DNA of 40,952 nucleotides from Anaerolineaceae bacterium (GTDB lineage Bacteria; Chloroflexota; Anaerolineae; JAAYZQ01). The stretch lies in the NCBI GenBank assembly GCA_012514775.1, contig JAAYZQ010000220.1, forward strand, positions 1 to 40,952. The letters are read 5' to 3'. Below, in pieces: positions 18,120-26,011 of this stretch; position 1 is the stretch's first letter; the number at the start of each line of letters is the position of its first letter. Under the pieces are notes generated by a model. The model was not told the origin of the DNA. It did not search any database and saw only the letters and a list, made by a program, of their open reading frames with translations. The position numbers and the translations under genes are program-made.

Positions 18120-19499
18120 CTAGGCGCCGATCTCGCCCCTGGGATCGGTGCGCCGGATGATGTCGCTCACCGTCTCCTGGTTGAAGCCCTTGAACCCCTC
18201 GGCGCGCTGGATGTTTTCCAGGTGGCTGCCGATGGCGCCGCCGGCGGCAAAGCGGGCGCGCTGCTCCTCGTCGATGCGGCCCGCGCTCACCAGGCGGTCC
18301 AGCCGCTCGGGGGCCACGTCCCATCGCTCGCCGCGGGTAAAGGCCTGCCGCAAAAATTCGAAATCGCTGAAGGGGCGCATCATCTCCACCTGCCAGTCGG
18401 CCAGGTCGGCCGTCGCCCGGTCAAAGCTCAGGCGGCTGGCCAGGTGGTGTAGCCCGGCATCCAGCATCGACTCGCCGTGGAGCGCGCACCACAGGCCGAC
18501 GGTGCCCAGCGCCTCCCGGGGCGCCAGGGAACTGTGGGCGAAATCGCCGTCCACCTCCTCGGGGGAGAGGTCCACGTCGGCAAAGATGGCCACCCGGCAG
18601 ACCGGCTGCTCCATGACCTGTGCACCCCAGCCGGCCTGGGCGCCGGCGTAAAAGCGCTCCCGGGGCCGGAAGCCGAGGGTCTCGAGGATCTGGATCAACA
18701 GGCCAAAGGTCTCGCGGGAGCTGCGGAAGGTATGGTGGTCGTGGTTGCCCCACCCCAGGCCCAGGCTGTCCTGGCGGGCCTTTTGCACCTGGCCGGCGCG
18801 GTTGCGGCGCTGCCAGCGGGACCGCTCGGCCTCCATTACGATCCAGGCGGCGCGGTCGACGCCCATCTCGCTCACCATCTCCCTGGCCAGGCCCAGGGTC
18901 TGCTCCATCGCCGCGCGGACATCGCTGCCATCCGACCGGCGCGGGCGCGTGGCCCAGCGCTCCAGGGCGCGCAGGTAGCGGGCTGTCTCGTCCGGCTGCG
19001 CCTCCACCGGCTCGAAACCGGCGTGTCCCCGGCGCTCCACGACGAGGACCGAGCGGCCGTTGGCCTGCCAGGCCGTGGCGCGGCGGTAGGGCCCCAGGAT
19101 CGAGCCCTCGATGGGCGCCGACAGGCCATTGGCCATGAGGAAGGCTGCGACCTCTTCCACCCCCAGGGCGGCTGCCAGTGGGGTGCCGGGTTCGGCCGCG
19201 ACCCCCTCGCGCAGCACGACACGGGGCAGCATCGTCCCCGGATGGTGATAGACGCTGTCCTGGCCCGCGGGCGCCTCCTCGCGCTCAAAGCCGAGGTCCG
19301 CAAGCTGGCCGCGGGGCCGGTCGCCGCCGGCCAGGACCAGGTGGTCCAGCCAATCAAAGAGGCGGCTGCTGGTGCGTGCCTCCAGCGCCGTGGCCAGGTT
19401 CCGCGCTGCGGGCAGGGCCGCCGTCAGCTCGTCCAGGCAGCCGGTGACGTAGGCCTCGGCCTCCGGGTGTCGGAACCATACAATCTCCTGCTGGCTCAT
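18120..19499 (-). CDS. Uncharacterised protein with two VOC-like modules
   Basis: A 459-residue cytosolic protein whose family I cannot name. Two stretches read like vicinal-oxygen-chelate modules. The first (about 45-105) has LDHLVLAGG, a helix, LGFE, then VYHHPGTMLPRVVL. The second (about 250-312) has GNHDHHTFRSSR, a helix (FGLLIQILETLGF), RERFYAG, WGAQVMEQP and RVAIFADVD. H53, H253/H255/H256 and E297 are candidate metal ligands. Distant kinship to the DUF1338/HglS 2-oxoacid dioxygenase group is possible but unproven. GGAGGGAAGG just before the ATG supports the start. It lies 56 nt downstream of the ferredoxin-NADP-reductase-like gene on the same strand, so the flavoprotein could supply electrons to it. 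A 27-bp GC-rich inverted repeat (19527-19553) sits between them. Confidence 0.8.
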   Translation of the reverse strand: MSQQEIVWFRHPEAEAYVTGCLDELTAALPAARNLATALEARTSSRLFDWLDHLVLAGGDRPRGQLADLGFEREEAPAGQDSVYHHPGTMLPRVVLREGVAAEPGTPLAAALGVEEVAAFLMANGLSAPIEGSILGPYRRATAWQANGRSVLVVERRGHAGFEPVEAQPDETARYLRALERWATRPRRSDGSDVRAAMEQTLGLAREMVSEMGVDRAAWIVMEAERSRWQRRNRAGQVQKARQDSLGLGWGNHDHHTFRSSRETFGLLIQILETLGFRPRERFYAGAQAGWGAQVMEQPVCRVAIFADVDLSPEEVDGDFAHSSLAPREALGTVGLWCALHGESMLDAGLHHLASRLSFDRATADLADWQVEMMRPFSDFEFLRQAFTRGERWDVAPERLDRLVSAGRIDEEQRARFAAGGAIGSHLENIQRAEGFKGFNQETVSDIIRRTDPRGEIGA

Positions 19500-19526
19500 C
19501 CTTCCCTCCGAGTCTGTAGGTTGATC

Positions 19527-19553
19527 GTCGGGCGGCGGACCGGCCGCCCCGAC
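19527..19553. repeat. GC-rich inverted repeat between the reductase and VOC-like genes
   Basis: GTCGGGC-GGCGG and the returning arm GCCGCCCCGAC can fold into a strong hairpin directly after the reductase stop. On the - strand it is not followed by a U-run, so attenuation or 3'-end protection is more likely than full termination. Confidence 0.45.
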
Positions 19554-19555
19554 GG

Positions 19556-20560
19556 CTAGAATTTCTCGCTGCTGTGTCCCGGGAAGACGCGGCTCTTTGG
19601 ATCGATGCGGTTTTTGGCGTAATTGGCCGCGATGGCTGCTTCGGCGGTGGCGGTGGCGATGAGCTTGAGCTTGCCCTCGTAGGTCGTAATGTCGCCGACA
19701 GCATACACGCCGGGGATGTTGGTCTGCATGGTGGTATCGACCAGGATCGAGTTCTTGACGATCTCCAGTCCCCAGCCCTGGATGGGCCCCAGGTTGGCCA
19801 GGAAACCCAGCCCGAGGATGACGGCGTCCAGGTCGAGGCTGCGCTCGTCGCCACTTTGGTTGTGAAAGACGGTGGCGCCCTCCAGGTGCAGGTCGCCGTG
19901 GAGGCTCTTGAGCTCATGGAGGAGCAGGATCTCGCTGGGCGACTGGAAGAGAGCCTGCACCGAATCCTCGTGGGCGCGAAAGCGGTCGGTGCGGTGGCAG
20001 AGAGTGACCTGCGCGGCAATATCCCGCAGGGAGAGGGCCCAGTCGAGGGCCGTGTCGCCGCCGCCGACGACCAGGACGCGCTGGCCGCGAAAGCGCTCCA
20101 GGTCCTTGACGAAATAGTGGACCCCCTTGCCTTCCAGGCGTTTCAGGTCCGGGATGTCGAGGGTGCGCGGAACAAAGGCGCCCACGCCCGCCGCCACGAT
20201 GACCGTGCGCGACAGGTGTACGTCGCCCCGCTCCGACCTGAGCTCGATGAGCCCGTTCTCCAGGCGCCCGTTCTCCAGGGGCTGGACGTGGGTTACCTTT
20301 TCGTCCAGGCACACGGTGGGCGAGAATTTCATGGCCTGTTCCACCTGGAGGTCGACGAACTCTTTCGCCAGCACCTTCGGAAAGCCCGGAATGTCATAGA
20401 TGTGCTTGTCGGGGTAGAGGGCCATCAACTGCCCGCCCAACTGGGGCAGGCTGTCGATGATCTTGGTGCGGGCCGCCCGCAGGCCCGCATAGAAAGCTGC
20501 AAAGAGCCCCGAGGGCCCGCCGCCTATGATGGTGATGTCAAATACGTCATGGTTGTCCAT
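19556..20560 (-). CDS. Ferredoxin/flavodoxin-NADP+ reductase (thioredoxin-reductase-like type)
   Basis: A 334-residue two-dinucleotide-domain flavoprotein. The FAD loop is DITIIGGGPSGLFAAFYAGLR (glycine motif 13-18), followed by QLGGQLMALYP; the NAD(P) loop is VLVVGGGDTALDWAL; the C-terminal FAD motif is IPGVYAVGDITTYEGKLKLIATATAEAAIA. There is no CxxC redox pair before the NADP domain, which separates it from thioredoxin reductase and fits the YumC-type ferredoxin-NADP reductase. I choose the ATG at 20560: AAGGAG lies 6 nt upstream, and the promoter would put the transcript start near 20601, leaving too little leader for the ATG at 20593. Likely cotranscribed with the VOC-like gene downstream. 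Confidence 0.88.
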   Translation of the reverse strand: MDNHDVFDITIIGGGPSGLFAAFYAGLRAARTKIIDSLPQLGGQLMALYPDKHIYDIPGFPKVLAKEFVDLQVEQAMKFSPTVCLDEKVTHVQPLENGRLENGLIELRSERGDVHLSRTVIVAAGVGAFVPRTLDIPDLKRLEGKGVHYFVKDLERFRGQRVLVVGGGDTALDWALSLRDIAAQVTLCHRTDRFRAHEDSVQALFQSPSEILLLHELKSLHGDLHLEGATVFHNQSGDERSLDLDAVILGLGFLANLGPIQGWGLEIVKNSILVDTTMQTNIPGVYAVGDITTYEGKLKLIATATAEAAIAANYAKNRIDPKSRVFPGHSSEKF

Positions 20561-20607
20561 CCACTGCTCCTTTGTCTCGATGACGTCGACCATTGGGGGT
20601 CAAGGCT

Positions 20608-20637
20608 ATTATACCATAGGCGATGCGCGGGCACCAA
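20608..20637 (-). promoter_or_regulatory. Promoter of the ferredoxin-NADP-reductase-like gene
   Basis: On the - strand TTGGTG (20632-20637), 18-nt spacer, perfect TATAAT (20608-20613). Predicted start of transcription near 20601. Confidence 0.6.
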
Positions 20638-20705
20638 GTCTTGATTTCTGTTGATCCGCGATGGACACGACCTGTTGTGTTACGGATTGTGGGCGAGGCT
20701 ACGGG

Positions 20706-21653
20706 CTACGGGCCGCCGAATCGTTTCCAGGCGGTGGCGGCAGCGCCGATGAGGCCGGCCGCGACGCCCATTCCCGCGGTGACGATGGGCAGGTCGCGGT
20801 TGACGTCGGACCAGATGTGGGCCCGGGTGGAGGCCAGGAAGGTGTCCCAGTAGAGCCCGCCGGCCAGGCCCAGCCCACCGCCCACCACCAGGAGCTCGGG
20901 ATCGAGGACGTTGACCAGGAAGGCGGCGGTAACCCCCAGTGCCTCTCCGGCGCGGCGAACCACGTCGACGGCCACCGGATCGTTCTCCGCGGCCAGAGAG
21001 AGCACCTGGCGCGCGCTCTCGACCGGCCGGGCGCTGCGGGCGTTGTAGAGCCGCGGCAGGGCCAGCCCGCCGGCGATATGGTCCAGGACGGGCTCCAGCC
21101 GGGCACCGCACTCGGTGCACTCGGTGGTCAGGGGGCTGCTGGCCGAGGTAATGGCGTTGCCGGTGGCGCCCAGGTAGGCCGCACCGTCGATCATGAGCGT
21201 GTGGCTGATGCCACTGCCCACCGTGAGGTAGACAAATAGTCGGGCCCCGCGGCCGGCGCCCCACAGCGACTCGGCCAGCGCCGCGGCGCGCACGTCCGAT
21301 TCGACGACGGCCGGGGCGATGCGGCCGAGCATGTCTTGCACGGGCACTCCGCGCCAGGCGAGGGTATTGGTGCTGGTAACCCGGCCTTCCGGGTCAATGT
21401 TCTCCGGCACGCCCATGCAGACGCCAACCGCCGGCTGCCCGCCGGGCGACAGGTCGGGCGTCATCTCTACCAACTCGCGCGCCAGCGTCAGGCAGTCGCT
21501 AAGGACCACCTCGGCGCCGCGCCAGGGGGCGGTGGCGATGCTGCGCTGCGACAGGATCCTGGCCGCCGGAAACTCGACCACGCCCCCGGCGATTTTCGTT
21601 GCTCCGATGTCGAGGCCCACGGCGACCTGGGCACGTGGGACTTCCGGGTTCAT
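20706..21653 (-). CDS. Divergent ROK-family sugar kinase-like protein
   Basis: A 315-residue ROK protein. The phosphate loop VGLDIGATK (12-20) and the catalytic-type aspartate in VVESDVRAAALAE (D120) are present. Other hallmark residues are changed. The usual GTGxGGG loop reads VGSGISHTL (145-153). The E-x-GH sugar/zinc site reads ATGNAIT (163-169), lacking Glu and His. The zinc segment is reduced to CTECGARLE (179-187). It may phosphorylate an unusual substrate or have lost kinase activity; it lacks a DNA-binding domain, so it is not a ROK repressor. The ATG at 21653 overlaps the stop of the preceding short reading frame (ATGA); the ATG at 21665 is the alternative. It is the last gene of the GntR-led operon. 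Confidence 0.82.
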   Translation of the reverse strand: MNPEVPRAQVAVGLDIGATKIAGGVVEFPAARILSQRSIATAPWRGAEVVLSDCLTLARELVEMTPDLSPGGQPAVGVCMGVPENIDPEGRVTSTNTLAWRGVPVQDMLGRIAPAVVESDVRAAALAESLWGAGRGARLFVYLTVGSGISHTLMIDGAAYLGATGNAITSASSPLTTECTECGARLEPVLDHIAGGLALPRLYNARSARPVESARQVLSLAAENDPVAVDVVRRAGEALGVTAAFLVNVLDPELLVVGGGLGLAGGLYWDTFLASTRAHIWSDVNRDLPIVTAGMGVAAGLIGAAATAWKRFGGP

Positions 21654-21874
21654 CGCGAAAGCCATGGGTGCAATCGAGCCTTTTCGTGATAGTCGACGGT
21701 AAAGCGGGGGCTGCGGCAGCCCTCCATGACCGCCTCGCGCAGCTCGGCCAGCCCCCTGGCCCGGAGGCGCTCGATGGTGGGCAGGTAGCCCACTGCCAGG
21801 ACGTTGCCGCAGCCCGCGACGCCGATGCGCACGGGCTCCCGCCCGGCGATGGATGACGACTCGAGCCGGTTCAT
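21650..21874 (-). pseudogene. Truncated Gfo/Idh/MocA oxidoreductase remnant
   Basis: A 74-residue reading frame that begins like a Gfo/Idh/MocA enzyme: VRIGVAGCGNVLAVGYLPTIERLRARGLAEL is a Rossmann start, and PRFTVDYHE is the segment that normally follows some 20 residues after that point. Between them about 9-10 residues seem missing, and after YHE the sequence turns into ARLHPWLSR and stops. About 280 residues of the enzyme are absent. It keeps an excellent ribosome site (GGGAGG, 5 nt before the ATG), lies 12 nt after the ABC ATPase gene, and its stop overlaps the ROK start. I read it as a gene that lost most of its body by deletion while translation coupling to the ROK gene was kept. A functional small peptide cannot be excluded. 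Confidence 0.6.
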
Positions 21875-21886
21875 GGCGACCTCCCT

Positions 21887-22981
21887 TCAGGGCAGGATCA
21901 CGGCCCGCGCCGTGTCGATGGCCAGGCGAACCGGCGCGCCGGGGGAGGGCGGCTGCGCCGTACCCATCTCGCGAACGACCAGCAGCTCGTCGCCGACCCG
22001 CACGCGGTGAATCCAGTAGAATCCATAGAACGAGCTGCGCTCCAGAATCCCGTCGGCGCAGGTCGCCTCGGTGGCGGCGTCGGTCTCGACCAGGCGGATG
22101 GCCTCGGGCCGCACCATGAGCCGGACGCTGTCGCCGGCGGCGCGGCCGGGGGCGGCCAGTCCCTCCAGCACGAGCCCGCACCAGGCCACGGCCAGCTTGC
22201 CGCCCCGCTCCACGACGGTTCCCTCCAGCAGGTTGGCGTCCCCGATAAAGTTGGCCGCGAACTCGGAGGCGGGCGCCTGGTAAAGCGCCAGTGGCGTGGC
22301 AATCTGGGTGATGACCCCGTCGCACAGCAGGACAACCCGCGTGGACATGGCCATCGCCTCGTCCTGGTCGTGGGTGACGTACACAAAGGTGGTGCCCACC
22401 TCGGCCTGGATCTGTCGCAGCTCGTCTTGCATCTGCAGCCGGATCTTGCGGTCGAGGGCCGAAAGGGGCTCGTCGAGGAGGAGCACCTCGGGCTTGTTGA
22501 CCAGGGCGCGAGCCAGGGCCACGCGCTGCGCCTGGCCGCCGCTGACCTGGTGGGGCAGGCGCTGCTCGAACCCTTCCAGGCGTACCAGGGCCAGGGCCTG
22601 GGCTACCCGCTCCCGCACTTCGGCCTCGGGTACGTGTCGCAGCCTGAGGCCAAATGCCACGTTCTCGGCCACCGTCAGGTGGGGAAAGAGCGCGTAGCGC
22701 TGAAAGACCATGTTCAGCGGTCGCTTCTCGGGAGGAAGCGCCGTCACGTCGCGGCCGGCCAGCAGCACGTGGCCGGCTGTCGGCGTCTCAAAGCCCGCAA
22801 TGATGCGCAGCAGCGTTGTCTTGCCGCAGCCGCTGGGGCCAAGAAGCGTCAGGAACTCGCCGGGGTAGACCGCGAGATTGACGTCTTGCAAGGCAACCAC
22901 CTTGCCAAAGCGCTTGCTGACGCCCACCACCTCTACCACGGGGGCGGAGCCGGGCGCGGCTGCCGGATTCTCTTGGCTCAC
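21887..22981 (-). CDS. PotA-like ABC transporter ATP-binding subunit
   Basis: A 364-residue importer ATPase with Walker A GPSGCGKTT (48-56), Q-loop Q94, signature VSGGQ (146-150) and Walker B LLLDEP with catalytic E171. A C-terminal TOBE-type domain (about 290-364) follows, as in PotA/MalK-like proteins. I place the start at the GTG at 22981, which overlaps the upstream permease stop (GTGA) and has GGAAGG upstream; the longer reading to 23131 overlaps the permease gene. It powers the PotB/PotC-like permeases encoded immediately upstream. In this operon the imported compound is more likely a sugar, polyol or sugar acid than a polyamine, because catabolic enzymes share the operon. Confidence 0.9.
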   Translation of the reverse strand: MSQENPAAAPGSAPVVEVVGVSKRFGKVVALQDVNLAVYPGEFLTLLGPSGCGKTTLLRIIAGFETPTAGHVLLAGRDVTALPPEKRPLNMVFQRYALFPHLTVAENVAFGLRLRHVPEAEVRERVAQALALVRLEGFEQRLPHQVSGGQAQRVALARALVNKPEVLLLDEPLSALDRKIRLQMQDELRQIQAEVGTTFVYVTHDQDEAMAMSTRVVLLCDGVITQIATPLALYQAPASEFAANFIGDANLLEGTVVERGGKLAVAWCGLVLEGLAAPGRAAGDSVRLMVRPEAIRLVETDAATEATCADGILERSSFYGFYWIHRVRVGDELLVVREMGTAQPPSPGAPVRLAIDTARAVILP

Positions 22982-23781
22982 AGCTTCGATCCTTCCTTCG
23001 TTGGGGGCGCGGGGCTGCGGCGCAGCCAGACGAGGGCGCCCGCGGTGGTCAGGCTGGTGACAAAGACGGCAAAGATGATGGCCGCCACAGCATTGATGGA
23101 GGGGTCGATGCGCCGTCTCATGCGCGACCACATCATCACCGGCAGCGTCGAATCGGAGCCGATCACGAACAGCGTGATCAGGAACTCGTCAAACGACAGG
23201 GCAAAGGCCAGAATGCCGCTGGCCAGAATGGTCGTCCAGGTCAGGGGAAAGGTCACCTTCCAGAAGGTCTGCCAGGCATTGGCCCCCAGGTCCCGCGCCG
23301 CCTCTTCGATGGCAACGTCAAAGCGCTCCATGCGGTTGCGCATGACGATGAGGACGTAGGGCAGCACGTAGAGGAGGTGCGCCAGGAACACGGTCACCAG
23401 CGACAGCGACATGCCCAGCCGGCCAAAGTAGGCCAGCAGCGCCAGCCCGATAAAGAGGCCGGGCAGAGCGATGGGAGCCATGGACATGGCCTCCAGGGGA
23501 CGCTGGAACCTCAGCTTGTAGCGGGTAAAGGCCAACCCGGTGAGGGTGCCGACCACCATCGCCATCACGCTGGCCGCCAGGCCAACCTTGAGGCTCGACA
23601 TCAGCGCCGAGCGAAAGCTCTCTTCGGCCACGACGAATTGGAACCAGCGCAGTGACGGCCCGGTAAAGGGCAGCGAGAGAAGGCCCGAGCCCTGGAAGGC
23701 AAAGACCAGGAGGACGATCACCGGCAGGTAGAGATAACCGAGCAGGGTCCAGGCCAGGACGCCCAGTGCATGCTTTCCCAT
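22978..23781 (-). CDS. PotC-like ABC transporter permease
   Basis: A 267-residue inner-membrane permease of the binding-protein-dependent type, with about six hydrophobic helices (starting LGVLAWTLLGYLYLPVIVLLVF). The EAA loop that contacts the ATPase reads EEAARDLGANAWQTFWKVTFP. The family (COG1177) normally pairs with a PotB-like permease, encoded just upstream with only 3 nt between. Its stop overlaps the ATPase start. Confidence 0.9.
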   Translation of the reverse strand: MGKHALGVLAWTLLGYLYLPVIVLLVFAFQGSGLLSLPFTGPSLRWFQFVVAEESFRSALMSSLKVGLAASVMAMVVGTLTGLAFTRYKLRFQRPLEAMSMAPIALPGLFIGLALLAYFGRLGMSLSLVTVFLAHLLYVLPYVLIVMRNRMERFDVAIEEAARDLGANAWQTFWKVTFPLTWTTILASGILAFALSFDEFLITLFVIGSDSTLPVMMWSRMRRRIDPSINAVAAIIFAVFVTSLTTAGALVWLRRSPAPPTKEGSKL

Positions 23782-23784
23782 GGT

Positions 23785-24780
23785 TCAGGCCCCCCGCCGC
23801 AGGATGCCCAGGGCACGCAGCGTTAGCCACGTGACGGCCAGGACGACGCCAAAGACGATGACGATGTAGAAGGAAAGCGCCGCGCCCAGGGCCCAATCAC
23901 CCAGCTTGACGAATTGATCGTAGACAACCACGCCGATCATCGCCCCTTCGGTGCCGCCGATAAGCTGCGGTGTGATATAGTCGGCGGCGGTCAGGAGAAA
24001 GACGAACAGGAAGCTGGTAAACACCGCTCGCCCCGTCAGGGGCAGCACTACCCGGCCAAAGGCCCGCAGAGGCCCTGCCCCCAGGTCGCGGGCCGCCTCG
24101 ATGAGGTCGCGCCCCACGTTTTCCAGGGAGGCAAAGACGGTGAGCGCCGTGAAGGGAATATAGATGTTTACCAGGGCCACCACCACCGCGCTTCGAGAAA
24201 AGAGCAAGAACTGCAGCGGGTTGTGCGACAGGCCCAGGGCACCGAGGGCGCTGTTCAACACTCCCTCGGTGCCCAGGACGATGCGCCAGGCATAGATGCG
24301 CACCAGGTAGCCGCCCAGGATCGAGACCACAGTCAGGGCGAGGATCACCATCTTGGCCTTGCCGGCGCAAAAGCTGGCATAGTAGGCCAGGGCATAGCCC
24401 AGCACCGTCGAGACGGCGGCCGTCGTCAGGCCGATCCGCACCGAGTTGAGCATCAGGCGCCAGTAGATGGGGTCGGTGAAGGCCAGGCGATAGTTTTCCA
24501 GGGTGAAGGGCAGCCCGACGCGAAACGGCGCGGGAGTGAGGAACGAGTACAGCAAAAAGGTGCCGATGGGCAGCAACAGCAGCGCCGTCACGAGCAGCAT
24601 CAGCGGCGTAGCCATCAAGTAGCCGCTCCACTTTTTGCCGGCCAGCCAGCCGGCTGCCTGCGTCGTGAAGCGAGGGCCCCCTTCGGGCACCAGGGCGCCG
24701 GGCACCGGCGCCGCCGGCTTTGCCCCGGAGCGTGCTACTCTTTTGCGCATGATCGAGCCCCGAATTCGGGTCCGTGGCAT
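23785..24780 (-). CDS. PotB-like ABC transporter permease
   Basis: An inner-membrane permease (up to 331 residues) of the COG1176 family. After a basic, proline-rich N-terminus of about 55 residues come the hydrophobic segments starting LMATPLMLLVTALLLLPIGTFLLYSF. The EAA loop is IEAARDLGAGPLRAFGRVVLP. Start choice is uncertain: ATG at 24780 or ATG at 24750 (MRKRV), neither with a strong ribosome site; translation may depend on coupling with the binding-protein gene that ends at 24813. Confidence 0.88.
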   Translation of the reverse strand: MPRTRIRGSIMRKRVARSGAKPAAPVPGALVPEGGPRFTTQAAGWLAGKKWSGYLMATPLMLLVTALLLLPIGTFLLYSFLTPAPFRVGLPFTLENYRLAFTDPIYWRLMLNSVRIGLTTAAVSTVLGYALAYYASFCAGKAKMVILALTVVSILGGYLVRIYAWRIVLGTEGVLNSALGALGLSHNPLQFLLFSRSAVVVALVNIYIPFTALTVFASLENVGRDLIEAARDLGAGPLRAFGRVVLPLTGRAVFTSFLFVFLLTAADYITPQLIGGTEGAMIGVVVYDQFVKLGDWALGAALSFYIVIVFGVVLAVTWLTLRALGILRRGA

Positions 24781-24812
24781 GGTTGCCGGTTCTGCACGGG
24801 TCTCTCGTCTCC

Positions 24813-25955
24813 CTACGCCGCCTTGATTTCTTCCCAGGCCTTCAGCCAGTCGGCAAAGGTCACCTGGTCGCCTGTGACTTCGTTGGGCGGGAAGAGGTGC
24901 AGCGGGTATTGCTGCACAAAGGAATTAAAGTTGTCATAATCATACATCGCCTTCACGGCCGGGTCGGCGATGAGCTTGGCCGTGTCGGGGCAAACGGTGG
25001 CCGTCAGCAGCTCGTTGGCCACCGCGAGCTGGACCTCGTCGGTGAGCATCAGGTTCATCCAGGCCAGGGCCGCGTCGCGGTTGTCCACCGTCTTGGGCAT
25101 GGCATAGGCATCGATAGAGATGACCACACCGTCAGGCGGCAGGACGCTCTTGACCGGCACTCCCTCCTGGCCGGCCCACAGGTCGAGGGCGGCCCAGCCG
25201 ATAAAGCCGGCAACCACCTCGCCGGAGATGAGCAGGTTGCTGAGGTCGCCGTAGGAGGGCGCGATGGTCTTGGCATTGGCCTTAAGGGCCAGCAGGAACT
25301 TTTTCGTCTCCTCCAACTCGGCCCTGGTCATGGTGTCGGTTTGGATGCCCAGGACTGTGGCGGCGACCAGGATGTTGGCGCCGGGATCTTCGACGATGGC
25401 CAGCTTGCCCTTGTACTTGTCCGACGTAAGCTCTTCCCAGCTCTGTGGCGGCTCGATGAGGTCGGAGCGATAGTTGCAGACGTAGGTCAGCCACGTGAAG
25501 GGCACGCCCATGTAGCTCTTGTCGGGCAGGCGCCAGTATTCCCCTTCCTGGAAGTAGGGGTACATCCGCTTCATGTTCGGCACCTCGTCGGCGGCAAAGC
25601 TCTCGAACAGGCCGAGATCCGCCCACGACTTGTAATAGGCGTAAAAATAGGTGATGACGTCGATGCCCGCGCCCGCCGGGCTCAACACCTTGGCCGGGAC
25701 GTCTTCGGAGCTGCCAATGTACGCGGACTTCAGGTCGATGTTGTTGTCCTTGCGCCATTGCTCCGTGGCCGCCAGCATGTCATAGCCTTCCCAGCTCAAG
25801 AAGTCGAGCTGGCCGCTCCCCTTGGACACGGACGGCTGCCCGCCGCACCCACCCATGGTGCCGGCCAGCGCTGCGCTGGCCGCTACCGCGCTCATCCCCT
25901 TCAGGAACTCCCGGCGCGTCATCCATCGCACTGCCAACGTGACGTTTTCACTCAT
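24813..25955 (-). CDS. PotD-like extracellular substrate-binding lipoprotein (Tat-type signal)
   Basis: A 380-residue binding protein of the spermidine/putrescine (PotD, SBP_bac_8-like) family. The N-terminus has a twin-arginine motif TRREFLKG (13-20), a short hydrophobic stretch and a lipobox-like GTMGGC with C37 as probable lipid anchor, so it may be folded before export. The mature part starts LDFLSWEGYDMLAA, as in PotD. GGAGAG lies upstream of the ATG. It should deliver the operon's substrate to the two permeases. PotD-type proteins usually bind polyamines, but the acidic residues for that were not verified, and the neighbours argue for a carbohydrate-like ligand. Confidence 0.87.
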   Translation of the reverse strand: MSENVTLAVRWMTRREFLKGMSAVAASAALAGTMGGCGGQPSVSKGSGQLDFLSWEGYDMLAATEQWRKDNNIDLKSAYIGSSEDVPAKVLSPAGAGIDVITYFYAYYKSWADLGLFESFAADEVPNMKRMYPYFQEGEYWRLPDKSYMGVPFTWLTYVCNYRSDLIEPPQSWEELTSDKYKGKLAIVEDPGANILVAATVLGIQTDTMTRAELEETKKFLLALKANAKTIAPSYGDLSNLLISGEVVAGFIGWAALDLWAGQEGVPVKSVLPPDGVVISIDAYAMPKTVDNRDAALAWMNLMLTDEVQLAVANELLTATVCPDTAKLIADPAVKAMYDYDNFNSFVQQYPLHLFPPNEVTGDQVTFADWLKAWEEIKAA

Positions 25956-26011
25956 TGTTCTCTTCTCTCCTCTCTGAGAACTGCATGTCAGCGGGCTTTT
26001 TCCCGCAGTCG

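Noticed and set aside
20706..22325. ROK protein reading extended to 539 codons
   Set aside because: The extra N-terminal part runs antiphase through the ABC ATPase gene and the Gfo/Idh stub; ROK homology begins only after 21653.
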